In this document: positions 15,834 through 24,609 of the stretch, in pieces | How positions within the stretch are numbered: position 1 is the stretch's first letter | Layout: each line of letters starts with the position of its first letter | Assembly: GCF_001455965.1 (NCBI RefSeq) | Contig: NZ_LKKO01000013.1 | Location: 1 to 64,000, forward strand | Length of the DNA: 64,000 bases | Direction of reading: 5' to 3' | From: Methylobacterium sp. GXS13 | Lineage (GTDB): Bacteria; Pseudomonadota; Alphaproteobacteria; Rhizobiales; Beijerinckiaceae | Position numbers and translations under genes: made by a program | Notes under the pieces: generated by a model | The model's input: only the letters and a program-made list of their open reading frames with translations | The model's database searches: none | What the model was told of the DNA's origin: nothing

Positions 15834-17201
15834 ATGACGCCACATCCCGACGCCTTCGCCGATCCCCTGGCCGATCCCGAGACCGCGGATCCGGCCGACG
15901 CCCCGGCGACCGGTACCATCGCCGTCCTCGAGGGCGTGCGCGAGGTCAAGCTGTTCGACCTCAAGGCCAAGACGCCGACCGACCTGATCGCTTTCGCGGA
16001 GGAGGTCGAGGTCGAGAACGCCTCGACCATGCGCAAGCAGGAGCTGATGTTCGCGATCCTGAAGCAGCTCGCTGCCAAGGAGGTCGAGATCATCGGCGCC
16101 GGCACCGTCGAGGTGCTGCAGGACGGCTTCGGCTTCCTGCGCTCGAACGACTCGAACTACCTGCCCGGCCCGGACGACATCTACATCTCGCCGACCCAGA
16201 TCCGGCGCTTCGGCCTGCGCACCGGCGACACCGTCGAGGGCCCGATCCGCGGCCCCAAGGACGGCGAGCGCTACTTCGCGCTGCTCAAGGTCAACACGAT
16301 CAATTTCGAGAACCCCGAGAAGATCAAGCACAAGGTCCATTTCGACAACCTGACGCCGCTGTTCCCGACCCAGCGCTTCAAGCTCGAACTGGACAATCCG
16401 CCCAAGAAGGATTTCAGCCCGCGGATCATCGACATCGTCGCCCCGATCGGCAAGGGCCAGCGCGCCCTGATCGTGGCGCCGCCGCGCACCGGCAAGACCG
16501 TGCTGATGCAGAACATCGCGCAGTCGATCACCATCAACCACCCGGAATGCTACCTCATCGTGCTGCTCATCGACGAGCGCCCCGAGGAGGTCACCGACAT
16601 GATCCGCTCGGTGAAGGGCGAGGTCATCGCCTCGACCTTCGACGAGCCGGCCACCCGCCACGTGCAGGTCGCCGAGATGGTCATCGAGAAGGCCAAGCGC
16701 CTGGTGGAGCACGGCCGCGACGTCGTCATCCTCCTCGACTCGATCACGCGCCTCGGCCGTGCCTACAACACCGTGGTGCCGTCCTCCGGCAAGGTGCTGA
16801 CCGGTGGTGTCGACGCCAACGCCCTGCAGCGGCCCAAGCGCTTCTTCGGTGCCGCCCGCAACATCGAGGAGGGCGGCTCGCTCTCGATCATCGCCACCGC
16901 GCTCATCGACACCGGCTCGCGCATGGACGAGGTGATCTTCGAGGAGTTCAAGGGCACCGGCAACTCGGAGATCATCCTGGACCGCAAGGTCTCGGACAAG
17001 CGCATCTTCCCGGCGATCGACATCACCCGCTCCGGCACCCGCAAGGAGGAGCTGCTGGTCCCGCCGGACGCCCTCAAGAAGACCTACGTGCTGCGCCGCA
17101 TCCTCAACCCGATGGGCGTCACCGACGCGATCGAGTTCCTGATGGACAAGCTGCGCCAGACCAAGAGCAACGGCGACTTCTTCGACTCGATGAACACCTG
17201 A
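15834..17201 (+). CDS. rho: Transcription termination factor Rho
   Basis: 455 residues. Rho is a hexameric RNA-dependent ATPase that pulls RNA out of the polymerase. An acidic, Ala/Asp/Pro-rich N-terminal extension of about 35 residues precedes the RNA-binding OB domain ([20 protein letters not shown], about residue 100). The Walker A loop is PPRTGKT at about residue 215, Walker B is [16 protein letters not shown], and the R-loop block [18 protein letters not shown] is intact. The ATG at 15834 is chosen because the upstream frame has no ribosome site. In many alphaproteobacteria rho is close to hemE-hemJ; here eight genes intervene. Confidence 0.97.
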   Translation: MTPHPDAFADPLADPETADPADAPATGTIAVLEGVREVKLFDLKAKTPTDLIAFAEEVEVENASTMRKQELMFAILKQLAAKEVEIIGAGTVEVLQDGFGFLRSNDSNYLPGPDDIYISPTQIRRFGLRTGDTVEGPIRGPKDGERYFALLKVNTINFENPEKIKHKVHFDNLTPLFPTQRFKLELDNPPKKDFSPRIIDIVAPIGKGQRALIVAPPRTGKTVLMQNIAQSITINHPECYLIVLLIDERPEEVTDMIRSVKGEVIASTFDEPATRHVQVAEMVIEKAKRLVEHGRDVVILLDSITRLGRAYNTVVPSSGKVLTGGVDANALQRPKRFFGAARNIEEGGSLSIIATALIDTGSRMDEVIFEEFKGTGNSEIILDRKVSDKRIFPAIDITRSGTRKEELLVPPDALKKTYVLRRILNPMGVTDAIEFLMDKLRQTKSNGDFFDSMNT

Positions 17202-17211
17202 TCGGGGCGAT

Positions 17212-17260
17212 CTCAGGGGCTCCGCCCCCGAACCCCGCCAAAGGGCTCGGCCCTTTGGAA
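17212..17260. repeat. Two-hairpin modular repeat (C-D units)
   Basis: CAGGGGCtccGCCCCcG followed by CCAAAGGGCtcgGCCCTTTGG, ten bases after the rho stop. Same family as the arrays at 4383 and 12669. Confidence 0.75.
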
Positions 17261-17439
17261 ACCAGAGACTGCGTTGACCTTCTCCTAACCCGTGCCTGCC
17301 ATGGTCGGCCTTGGGAGCCAGGTTGCGTATCGGCTCCGCGACAGCCCCGCCGACCGGTTCATCCCGGCGGCGGGGCTCGTCGCAGCCAAGTCCCTGTACG
17401 GCGTCTTGCCTCCCGCGCCCGATCCGTGACACTGGCGCG

Positions 17440-18051
17440 ATGCCCCGCTCGCCCTGGCTCCGTCCAGATCCGCTCCTCCTCGCCTCCACCAGCCCGACCC
17501 GGCGCCTCCTGCTGGAGAGCGCGGCGCTTCCGGTGGAGACCGCCTCCCCCGACATCGACGAGCGCGCCCTGGAGGCCTCGAGCCAGGGGCTGTCGCCGCC
17601 CGCGCTCGCCCTGCGCCTCGACCAGGCCAAGGCCGACGCGGTGGCATCCCGCCATCCGGGACGGGTCGTGATCGGCGCCGATCAGGTGCTGGAGCTCGAC
17701 GGCACGATCTTCCACAAGCCCCGGGATCCGGACGAGGCGCGGGCCCAGCTCGCCCGCCTCGCCGGCCGCACCCACGCCCTGCATGCCGCGGTGGCGCTCG
17801 CCGGGACCCTGAACGACGGCTTCGTGGAAACCGCCCGGCTGACGATCCGCCCCCTCGATACCCGGGCGATCGCCGCCTATGTGGACTGTGCCGGCGCGGA
17901 CAAGGTGTGCGCCAGCGTCGGCGGCTACCAGCTGGAAGGGCCGGGCATCCACCTGTTCGAATCGGTCGCCGGCGACCATTCGACCGTGCTCGGCCTGCCG
18001 CTGCTGCCGCTGCTCGCCCGCCTGCGTGCAGCCGGCTATCTGGATTTCTAG
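17440..18051 (+). CDS. maf: Maf-family nucleoside triphosphate pyrophosphatase
   Basis: 203 residues, typical size. The N-terminal signature is LLLASTSPTRRLLLESA, followed by the catalytic-site blocks SPDIDER, VVIGADQVLELDG and HKPRDPDEARAQL. Near the C-terminus QLEGPGIHLFESVAGDHSTV, then LGLPL, matches the family. Maf proteins hydrolyse non-canonical or methylated NTPs and affect septum formation when overexpressed. The ATG at 17440 is used since upstream codons are not family-like. It starts a maf-CDF-aroE-coaE operon; in related genomes maf, aroE and coaE are adjacent, so the CDF gene is an intruder. Confidence 0.9.
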   Translation: MPRSPWLRPDPLLLASTSPTRRLLLESAALPVETASPDIDERALEASSQGLSPPALALRLDQAKADAVASRHPGRVVIGADQVLELDGTIFHKPRDPDEARAQLARLAGRTHALHAAVALAGTLNDGFVETARLTIRPLDTRAIAAYVDCAGADKVCASVGGYQLEGPGIHLFESVAGDHSTVLGLPLLPLLARLRAAGYLDF

Positions 18052-18061
18052 GGAGCATCGC

Positions 18062-19084
18062 GTGGCCGGGCACGATCATTCGCATGGAGGCGCTGCCTGC
18101 GAAGGCGCTTCGCAGACTGGCCCCGGCAATTCTTCGACGGCTGGCCGATCCGGGGGGCATGCCCATGGCGGTCACGCGCATGGAGGCCATGGCGGCCACG
18201 TCCACGCGCCGAAGAATTTCGGGCCGGCCTTCGCGATCGGCATCGTGCTCAACACCGGTTTCGTGGTGGTCGAGGCCGCCTACGGCTACCTCAGCAACTC
18301 GATGTCGCTGGTGGCCGATGCCGGCCACAACCTCTCCGACGTGCTGGGCCTCGCCGCCGCCTGGATCGCCGCCATCCTGGTGCGCCGCCAAGCCAGCGCC
18401 CGCTTCACCTACGGCTATCGCGGCTCCTCGATCCTGGCGGCGCTGTTCAACGCCGTCTTCCTGCTGATCGCCATGGGCGCAGTGATCTGGGAGACCCTGG
18501 TCCGGCTCGTCCACCCGGAGCCGGTGGTCGGCACCATCGTGATGGTGGTCGCCGCCATCGGCATCCTGGTCAACGGCGTCACCGCCTGGCTGTTCGCCAG
18601 CGGGGCCAAGGGCGACATCAACATCCGCGGCGCCTTCCTGCACATGATGGCCGATGCCGCGGTCTCGGCCGGGGTCGTGGTCGCCGGCCTGGTGATCCAG
18701 CTCACCGGTCTCGCCTGGCTGGACCCCGCGGTCAGCCTCGCCATCGCGGGGCTGGTGGTCTGGGCGACCTGGGGGCTGCTGCGCGACAGCGTGGCGATGT
18801 CCCTCGACGCGGTGCCGCCGGAGATCTCCCCGGAGGCGGTGACCGGCTTCCTGCGCGACCGGCCCGGGGTGATCGATCTCCACGACCTGCACATCTGGCC
18901 GATGAGCACCACCAGCGTCGCCCTCACGGTCCATCTGGTGATCGCCGAGGACCACCCGGGCAACGGCTTCCTGGCGGAGACCGCCGAAGGCCTGCGCACC
19001 CGCTTCGGCATCGGCCACGCCACCCTGCAGATCGAGGCGGCCGGCGGCCCGGCCTGCCGGCTCGCCGAGGCGTGCGCCGCGTGA
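18062..19084 (+). CDS. CDF-family cation efflux transporter
   Basis: About 340 residues. The GTG at 18062 follows GGGAG and begins AGHDHSHGGAACEG, a His/Gly-rich cytoplasmic tail (GGHAHGGHAHGGHGGHVHAP) that likely binds Zn or Co. Six membrane helices follow, with the two transport sites SLVADAGHNLSDVLG and FLHMMADAAVSAG (HxxxD pattern), and a C-terminal cytoplasmic domain (DLHDLHIWPMSTTSVALTVH) that dimerises on metal. This is a CzcD/DmeF-like proton antiporter exporting Zn, Co, Cd or Ni. It lies between maf and aroE and overlaps the aroE start by four bases (GTGA). Confidence 0.93.
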   Translation: MAGHDHSHGGAACEGASQTGPGNSSTAGRSGGHAHGGHAHGGHGGHVHAPKNFGPAFAIGIVLNTGFVVVEAAYGYLSNSMSLVADAGHNLSDVLGLAAAWIAAILVRRQASARFTYGYRGSSILAALFNAVFLLIAMGAVIWETLVRLVHPEPVVGTIVMVVAAIGILVNGVTAWLFASGAKGDINIRGAFLHMMADAAVSAGVVVAGLVIQLTGLAWLDPAVSLAIAGLVVWATWGLLRDSVAMSLDAVPPEISPEAVTGFLRDRPGVIDLHDLHIWPMSTTSVALTVHLVIAEDHPGNGFLAETAEGLRTRFGIGHATLQIEAAGGPACRLAEACAA

Positions 19085-19932
19085 GCGCGGCCTCGATCCC
19101 CCGGGCCTTCGTGGTCGGCCACCCGATCGCGCATTCGCGCTCGCCGCTCATTCACGGCTATTGGCTTAGCCAGCACGGCATCCCGGGCTCCTACGAGCGC
19201 CTGGACGTCGCCCCGGCGGCGTTTCCCGACTTCCTCCGGGCGCTGCCGAATTCCGGCTTCCGGGGCGGCAACGTCACGATCCCCCACAAGGAGGCGGCCT
19301 TCGCGCTGGCCGACACCCTGACGCCACGGGCGAGAAAGATCGGGGCGGTGAACACCCTGGTGGTCGAGCCCGACGGCCGGATCCGCGGCGACAACACCGA
19401 TGCGCCGGGCTTCTGTGCCCATCTCGACCACAGCCTCGGCGCCGGTTGGCCCGAGCGGGCCGGCGGCACCGCATTGGTGCTGGGGGCCGGCGGGGGGGCG
19501 CGGGCGATCGTGGTCGGGCTGGCCGAAAACGGCCTGCGCCGGATCCTGATCGCCAACCGGACCCGCGCCCGGGCCGAGACCCTGGCGGCCCTGGCACCGG
19601 GGATCGCTGCGGCGCTTGCCTGGGACGACCTGCCTGAGGCGCTCGCAGGGGCGGGGCTGTTGGTCAACACCACCGCGCTCGGCATGAAGGGCCAGCCGCC
19701 CCTCGCTATCGATCTCACTCCGCTGCCGGCCTCTGCCGCGGTGGCCGACATCGTCTACGCCCCCCTGGAGACGGACCTGCTCGCGGCGGCGCGCCGCCGG
19801 GGACTCGCGGCGGTGGACGGTCTCGGAATGCTGCTACACCAGGCGGTGCCGGGTTTTGAGGCCTGGTTCGGCCTGCGCCCCGCCGTCACCCCGGGCCTGC
19901 GGGACCGGATCGTGGCGGATCTCGCCGGATGA
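19081..19932 (+). CDS. aroE: Shikimate dehydrogenase
   Basis: About 283 residues. NADPH-dependent reduction of 3-dehydroshikimate in aromatic amino-acid synthesis. The substrate site is [20 protein letters not shown], with the catalytic Lys in [11 protein letters not shown] and the conserved GAVNTLV and GDNTDAPGF. The nucleotide-binding glycine loop is [12 protein letters not shown] and the NADP phosphate-binding basic patch is [10 protein letters not shown]. The GTG at 19081 is favoured because it overlaps the preceding stop (GTGA); GTG at 19072 is also in frame. The coaE start overlaps its stop. Confidence 0.95.
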   Translation: MSAASIPRAFVVGHPIAHSRSPLIHGYWLSQHGIPGSYERLDVAPAAFPDFLRALPNSGFRGGNVTIPHKEAAFALADTLTPRARKIGAVNTLVVEPDGRIRGDNTDAPGFCAHLDHSLGAGWPERAGGTALVLGAGGGARAIVVGLAENGLRRILIANRTRARAETLAALAPGIAAALAWDDLPEALAGAGLLVNTTALGMKGQPPLAIDLTPLPASAAVADIVYAPLETDLLAAARRRGLAAVDGLGMLLHQAVPGFEAWFGLRPAVTPGLRDRIVADLAG

Positions 19933-20570
19933 CCAAGGGGCCTCCCGTCAGCCGCCCCGTCATTCTCGGCCTGACTGGCTCGATCGGCATGGGCAAGTCG
20001 GCCACCGCCAAGATGTTTTCAGCGCTCGGCGTCCCGGTCCACGATGCCGACGCGGCCGTCCACGCCCTCTACGGGCCAGGGGGCGAGGCCGCCGCGGCGA
20101 TCGGAAAGGCCTTTCCCGGCGTGCTCGACCCGCAGGGCGGCGTCGACCGCGCCCGCCTGCGCGCGGCGGTGCTCGGCGATTCCGGCCGGATGGCGGCGCT
20201 CGAAGCCATTGTCCATCCGCTGGTCCGGGCGGCCAGCACGGCGTTCCTGGCCCGGCACGCGGACGCGCCCCTGGTCGTCCTCGACATCCCGCTCCTCTAC
20301 GAGACCGGGGGCGAAAGCCGCTGCGACGCAGTCGCCGTGGTCAGCGCCCCGCCGGACGTCCAGCGCGCACGGGTGCTGGCGCGCCCTGGCATGACCGAGG
20401 CGGCCTTCGCGTCGATCCTGGCCAAGCAGATGCCGGATGCCGAGAAGCGGGCCCGGGCGGATTTCGTGATCGATACCAGCCGGGGCTTTCCCGCCGCCGA
20501 GGCCGAGGTGGCGCGGATCGTGGCCGCGCTGGCGGAGCGTCGTGCGCCGGAACACCCCGCCGCCGGGTGA
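19929..20570 (+). CDS. coaE: Dephospho-CoA kinase
   Basis: 213 residues. Last step of coenzyme A synthesis, phosphorylating the ribose 3'-OH of dephospho-CoA. The Walker A loop is [17 protein letters not shown] at the N-terminus. [22 protein letters not shown] and [20 protein letters not shown] are the other conserved blocks. The ATG overlaps the aroE stop (ATGA), so it is the last gene of the maf-CDF-aroE-coaE unit. In related genomes dnaQ usually follows; here it does not, and the region after coaE is rearranged. Confidence 0.95.
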   Translation: MTKGPPVSRPVILGLTGSIGMGKSATAKMFSALGVPVHDADAAVHALYGPGGEAAAAIGKAFPGVLDPQGGVDRARLRAAVLGDSGRMAALEAIVHPLVRAASTAFLARHADAPLVVLDIPLLYETGGESRCDAVAVVSAPPDVQRARVLARPGMTEAAFASILAKQMPDAEKRARADFVIDTSRGFPAAEAEVARIVAALAERRAPEHPAAG

Positions 20571-20630
20571 CGCGGCCGCGGGACGGCATATCTCCCGGTC
20601 ACCGATCCGGCTGCGGGATGGACGACGACG

Positions 20631-20861
20631 ATGCGGTGTCTCGAAGGGATCGGCCGGACCTCGGCGAACCTCGCGATCATGGCCAAGGTCTTGATCGCGC
20701 TGCTGATCCTGCCGCTGCTCGCGGCCGTGCCGGCCGAGGCGCAAGTTGCCGGCGCCTGCCCGCCCCCGAAGAAGCTCGCGGCCGGCGCCTGCGTCACCGC
20801 CTGCCCGGGCGGGTACGAGGATCGCGGGCGCGACTGCGTCTACCGCAACCAATCCCGCTGA
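20631..20861 (+). CDS. Small secreted Cys-rich protein, 76 aa
   Basis: No family recognised. A signal peptide runs to about residue 38 (MAKVLIALLILPLLAAVPAEAQ); an internal ATG at 20679 that starts exactly at that signal may be the true start. The mature part of about 40 residues has four cysteines (ACPPPKKLAAGACVTACPGG, then YEDRGRDC), probably two disulfides. It is short and basic. The coding frame has native codon bias. It lies 60 bases after coaE and converges on the hydrolase gene with only five bases between. Confidence 0.5.
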   Translation: MRCLEGIGRTSANLAIMAKVLIALLILPLLAAVPAEAQVAGACPPPKKLAAGACVTACPGGYEDRGRDCVYRNQSR

Positions 20862-20866
20862 CGCTT

Positions 20867-21739
20867 TCAGACCCACCCGATCCGCCCGAAGAACCCCGCG
20901 ATCTCGGCTGCAGCCCGGTCGGGATCCTCCCGGTGTGGGAAGTGGCCGACGCCCGGGAACAGCGCGAGGTCGAGATTCGAAAACGTCTCGCCCAGGCGGT
21001 CGGTCCAGGCATAGGGGAAGATCGGGTCGTGCTCGGCCCAGCGCACGCAGGTCGGCACGGCGATCGGCGGCAGGGGCGGGACCTCGCCCTTCAGCATCGC
21101 GATCCGGCCGGCATGGGCTGCCCGGTAATGCGCGAAACCGCCCGCGAGGTTTCCCGGCTTCCAGAAGGTGTCCGCGAAGGCGTCCATCACGGGATCGAAC
21201 GCGTCCTTGCGGTGCGACCAGTGCCGCAGGAAGTGGCCGATATAGGCGGCGCAGCTCTCCCGGCTGGCGCCCACCAGCGTCAGCGCCAGGTCCATCTGGT
21301 TGAAGGACTGGTACCAGATCTCGCTGAGCCGGTCGGGCGCCCCGAGGCGGGGACCGATCCCGGGATAGACGAAGTCGAACAGAAACAGGCCGGCGCAAAG
21401 CTCCGGATGGGCGCGCGCCAGTGCCTGGATCACCGCGCCGCCGATATCGTGGCCGACGATGCCGGCGTGTTCGATGCCGAGCGCATCAAGCAGCGCCGCC
21501 ATGTCGGCGGCCTGGTCGGCCGCCCCGAACGGACCGGCGGGCTTGTCGCTGTCGCCGAAGCCGCGCAGATCCGGGGCAATCAGGGTGTGGCGGGCGGCGA
21601 GCCGTTCCATCACCGGCTCCCAGGTCAGCCAGAATTCCGGCCAGCCGTGGAGCAGCAGCAGCGGCGTACCCGTGCCGCAGCGCGCGACATGCAGGTCCGC
21701 GCCGTTCACGCGGATCGTCAGGTGCTCGAGGCCGTCCAT
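20867..21739 (-). CDS. Alpha/beta hydrolase, haloalkane/haloacetate dehalogenase or epoxide hydrolase-like
   Basis: 290 residues. HGWPEF supplies the oxyanion hole, GHDIGG holds the nucleophilic Asp, and GVGHFPHRE gives the catalytic His. The cap region contains FVYPGIGPRLG and WYQSFNQMDLALTLVGASRE. An Asp nucleophile with this fold points to haloacetate dehalogenase or epoxide hydrolase rather than an esterase. The ATG at 21739 overlaps the stop of a truncated yihY remnant by about 22 bases, mirroring the layout at 23522-23541, where yihY is intact and the hydrolase is the remnant. So this is the surviving hydrolase of a duplicated yihY-hydrolase pair. Confidence 0.85.
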   Translation of the reverse strand: MDGLEHLTIRVNGADLHVARCGTGTPLLLLHGWPEFWLTWEPVMERLAARHTLIAPDLRGFGDSDKPAGPFGAADQAADMAALLDALGIEHAGIVGHDIGGAVIQALARAHPELCAGLFLFDFVYPGIGPRLGAPDRLSEIWYQSFNQMDLALTLVGASRESCAAYIGHFLRHWSHRKDAFDPVMDAFADTFWKPGNLAGGFAHYRAAHAGRIAMLKGEVPPLPPIAVPTCVRWAEHDPIFPYAWTDRLGETFSNLDLALFPGVGHFPHREDPDRAAAEIAGFFGRIGWV

Positions 21740-21905
21740 TTCCCCTCCATCTCGGCCCGCCGGGCTAGCATCTTCGCCTGCAGCCGGCTGCGGCGGGCGG
21801 CGATCACCGTGCCGTTGATCTCGCCGCCAAACAAGCACACGGCGCCGCGCCGACAGAGGAACACCAGGAACACTATCGCGATGGCCAGACCCCCGGCGTT
21901 TGACG
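21718..21905 (-). pseudogene. Truncated yihY C-terminal fragment (copy A)
   Basis: Encodes AIVFLVFLCRRGAVCLFGGE followed by INGTVIAARRSRLQAKMLAR and RAEMEGKWTASST, almost identical to the end of the intact yihY protein at 23522-24424. It lacks the N-terminal 80% of the protein and has diverged around the LCRRGAV region. DNA similarity to 23522-23705 stops near 21905. This is a decayed remnant, not a functional gene. Confidence 0.85.
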
Positions 21906-22052
21906 CGAGCGAGGGGCTGGCACCGGCCGCGTGAGGCCGGGCTGGCGCTGAGCGCACTCGGAGGCGCGCAGGTCCGTCTCTTCGCCTGGAGGCATAAGCC
22001 GGCGCGCGGGAAGATCCCGGTGAGCGGTATGACCCGCCCCGAAGAGTCTCCT

Positions 22053-22087
22053 CCCTCACGCCAGCCCGCTCCCGGCAGGCGTGAGGG
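22053..22087. terminator. 10-bp inverted-repeat hairpin at the edge of the inserted region
   Basis: CCCTCACGCC (22053-22062) and GGCGTGAGGG (22078-22087) form a perfect 10-bp stem with a 15-base loop. It lies about 90 bases beyond the stop of the leftward orphan gene and could end its transcript. There is no clear T-run, so a boundary or other role is equally possible. Confidence 0.35.
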
Positions 22088-22175
22088 GGATCCATCGCTG
22101 AAAGACGGATGCGGAGCCCGGGCCGAGTGCCCGGACCCCGGATCTCGGTTTCGAAGGGCGTATGACCGAACCCGC

Positions 22176-23078
22176 TTACCGGATCGGCTGAGATGCAATC
22201 GGCTTGGCGTTCGGCGCGTTCGGGGCGATCGGGTAAATCACGAGGGCCACGTCATCGTACAGATGGACCGTGTAGACCGTAAGCCCTGGGTTTTTCCGCT
22301 CGAAGTCTTCGACGAATGCCTTGTCGTTTTCGACTCGTTTCGGGTTGGTTTCTGACCAGGTTGTGGTGCCTATGTCTTCGACGATCCCCGTGACCGGATC
22401 GCGGCCATAGATCGTCCGATTGTGCGAAATGTCTCTCGCCTTAAGCAGTTCAGGACCGCGAACGATCCGAGCCGTTCCATTCAAGACGGCCTGAGCCTTG
22501 GCGTCATTCGGGTCGTAGGGACCGGAATGGGACATGTGGCGTGCGACCCAATCTCGTGCTTTCTGGTCTGTCGTGGCGATTTCGTAGATGCCGAGCACGT
22601 TATTCCGCGCCAATCTTACCAAACTTTCATCGTCAAGGTAAATTTTTGGTTGGGTCGCAAAATCCGACGCCTTGTGAGATTCAATTTGTCTTGCCAAATA
22701 TTTCGGAAGATCGGATGATAGCGCTTTGATATCGGAATCCGGATGTCTGGAGAAGGATTGTAGCTTCAATTGCAGGATATCTGCGTCGCTGGAATGAACG
22801 TTTCGAAAAACCACTGCGCTCGAATTCGCGTTTTGAGATGGGGTATCGGTTTTATAATCGGTCGGTGACGGGTCCAGCGTTCGTTCGCCCGTTTTGTCGG
22901 AGAAAGACATGAGAACATTCGCGACGGACACTGAGATCGTATAGGCGCTGCGCGGATCCGGCGACCGAAGGAGGGGATGTCCTTCTCCGTGGGCGCCTTT
23001 CGTCTGCGTCGCCGCATCGTTCTGAAGGGTGTTCAGGGCGATGATCGAGGACGATAATGCTCTGACGGTCGAACTCAT
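22176..23078 (-). CDS. Orphan hypothetical protein, 300 aa, in a lower-GC insertion
   Basis: No family recognised. The base composition is clearly more AT-rich than the surroundings, with codons such as AAA, AAT and GAT in use, a sign of transfer. No signal peptide or membrane helix is seen. The N-terminus is Ser/Thr/Ala-rich (MSSTVRALSSSIIALNTLQN), the middle is polar and contains QLKLQSFSRHPDSDIKALSS and ARQIESHKASDFATQPKIYL, and the C-terminal part has GRDPVTGIVEDIGTTTWSET, TVYTVHLYDDVALVIYPIA and a Pro/Ala-rich tail. It lies between the two copies of the duplicated yihY/hydrolase segment. A secreted or effector role is possible but unsupported. Confidence 0.6.
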   Translation of the reverse strand: MSSTVRALSSSIIALNTLQNDAATQTKGAHGEGHPLLRSPDPRSAYTISVSVANVLMSFSDKTGERTLDPSPTDYKTDTPSQNANSSAVVFRNVHSSDADILQLKLQSFSRHPDSDIKALSSDLPKYLARQIESHKASDFATQPKIYLDDESLVRLARNNVLGIYEIATTDQKARDWVARHMSHSGPYDPNDAKAQAVLNGTARIVRGPELLKARDISHNRTIYGRDPVTGIVEDIGTTTWSETNPKRVENDKAFVEDFERKNPGLTVYTVHLYDDVALVIYPIAPNAPNAKPIASQPIR

Positions 23079-23414
23079 CGTGGAAGTCCATATCTACATG
23101 AATCGGAATATGTACTATAATTTAGTATCCAGTACAAACGAATCAACTGCATAAGTCTTATCCGATGACACATGAAAGGCGCCCAAGGCCGCCGCGTCAA
23201 GATTAAACCTTCCGGGTTCGCGACAGTCCTCTTTGCGCGCGCGTACAGGCAGCGGCCCGCGACGCAGGCGGTAGCTCAAGGGAAGGCGGAACGGCCCGTT
23301 CGACGGCGCAACGGCCGTAGGTCGGGGCAGGGCCTCGTCGGTGCGCAGTGTCATGAGCAGCATCACCTGCCCGGCCGACGCCGACCCACGTCTCCGCCGG
23401 ACCCATCGGGTTGC
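23079..23414. other. Non-coding interval, AT-rich upstream region of the orphan gene
   Basis: The first 90 bases are AT-rich and probably hold the leftward promoter of the orphan gene: on the minus strand TTGATT and TAAATT lie 16 bases apart (about 23120-23150). From about 23165 the GC content returns to normal. No gene with family support is visible in the rest of the interval. Confidence 0.4.
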
Positions 23415-23541
23415 AGGACGGGTCCCGGATCTCGTTCAGCCGGTCGGGTGCCCCGCGGCGGGGGCCGCGACCCGGATGGACGAGCTCGAAACCGGCCGAT
23501 CCGCCCGATCCGCGCCAATCCTTAGGTGCTCGATCCCGTCC
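23415..23541 (-). pseudogene. Decayed hydrolase fragment (copy B)
   Basis: Two short stretches match the intact hydrolase at 20867-21739. Bases 23420-23485 resemble 21318-21385 (sharing CAGCCGGTCGGG and GACGAGCTCGAA / GACGAAGTCGAA), and 23520-23545 resemble 21715-21745, ending at the equivalent start codon in GTCCAT. The roughly 330 bases between them are deleted. It is the remnant of the hydrolase that once followed the intact yihY. Confidence 0.65.
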
Positions 23542-24424
23542 ATCTTCCTTCCATCTCGGCTCGGCGCGCCAGCATCTTCGCCTGCAGGCGGCTGCGGCGG
23601 GCGGCGATCACCGTGCCGTTGATCTCGCCCCCGAACAGGAACATGGCGGCCAGCCAGTAGAGGAACACCAGGAACACCATCGCGGTGGCCAGCCCCCCGT
23701 AGGTCGACGCGTAGGCGTTCGAGAAGCGGTCGAGATAATAGCCGAAGCCGAGGCCGGCGAAGAACCACAGGATCAGCGTCACCCCGATCCCCGGCAGCAC
23801 CGACAGGATCGAGCGCCGGCCGGCGGCGACGAACTTGTGGGCGATCACCAGCACGACGGTGAGCAGCAGCGCCGTGACGGCGATCCGCCCGATCGCCACC
23901 GTGAGGCTCAAGGGCTCCAGCCCGGGCGCGACCAGCACGACGTTGCGCCAGATCAGCGGTCCCAACACCACGAGCAGCGCGAAGGCCAGCATCGCGAAGG
24001 CGCCGCAGATCACGTAGCCGATCGATTCGAGCCGGGTCAGCCACCACGGCCGGCTCTCCCGCAGCCCATAGGCCCGATTCAGGCCGACCCTCAGGCTCTC
24101 GACCCCCGAGGAGGAGAAGTAGAGGGCGAACAGTGCGCCGAGCGTCAGCACGCCGCTGCGCTGCTCGGTCAGCACCCGATGGACCTCGCCGACGATCGGC
24201 TTGGCGATCTCCCGGGGCCAGGCGTCGAAGATCAGCACCCCGGCCTCGTCGGCGAGCGACTGCGTGCCGAACAGGCCGGCGAGCGCGGCCAGCAGGATCA
24301 GGAATGGGAACAGGGAGGTCAGGGTCGAGAGCGCGATGTGGCTGGCAATCGCCCAGCCGTCATGGGCGACGAAGCGCTGCGCCGCGAGGCCCGCGACCTG
24401 GAATCCGTTGCGGAGAGAGTTCAC
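23522..24424 (-). CDS. YihY/UPF0761 family inner-membrane protein
   Basis: 300 residues from a GTG at 24424, with six membrane helices. Family blocks are DGWAIASHIALSTLTSLFPF, ALFALYFSSSGVESLRVGLN, FAGLGFGYYLDRFSNAYAST and YGGLATAMVFLVFLYWLAAM. This family was once called ribonuclease BN by mistake; the present view is a membrane protein, perhaps a transporter, without RNase activity. The longer in-frame start at 24592 adds an unlikely Arg/Gly stretch overlapping the next gene. Its last 20 bases overlap the start of the decayed hydrolase remnant. Confidence 0.85.
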   Translation of the reverse strand: MNSLRNGFQVAGLAAQRFVAHDGWAIASHIALSTLTSLFPFLILLAALAGLFGTQSLADEAGVLIFDAWPREIAKPIVGEVHRVLTEQRSGVLTLGALFALYFSSSGVESLRVGLNRAYGLRESRPWWLTRLESIGYVICGAFAMLAFALLVVLGPLIWRNVVLVAPGLEPLSLTVAIGRIAVTALLLTVVLVIAHKFVAAGRRSILSVLPGIGVTLILWFFAGLGFGYYLDRFSNAYASTYGGLATAMVFLVFLYWLAAMFLFGGEINGTVIAARRSRLQAKMLARRAEMEGRWTGSST

Positions 24425-24609
24425 GGGTGTCCAACGATCCTCGTGCCGGCCCGCCGATGAAGGGCGCCCGGGCCGGCCCGTCAACGCCGCTGAGCCGGTC
24501 CGGTCCCGTTCGCTGACCGGTGACGCGCCACGGCCACGCCGAATCGACCGGATCCTGGTACGGAATCGCCGTTGCCATTTGCCCCCCGGCATGCTCCGTC
24601 CGCGCCGTC

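Noticed and set aside
15633..17630. 665-codon antisense frame over rho and maf
   Set aside because: Composition-driven shadow; rho and maf on the other strand carry full family motifs.
21740..23521. Insertion sequence or prophage fragment in the duplicated region
   Set aside because: No transposase, integrase or terminal inverted repeats were found; only gene remnants and one orphan gene.
23340..23620. Rightward 93-codon frame near the decayed hydrolase
   Set aside because: It is antisense to yihY and the hydrolase remnant, without its own motifs.
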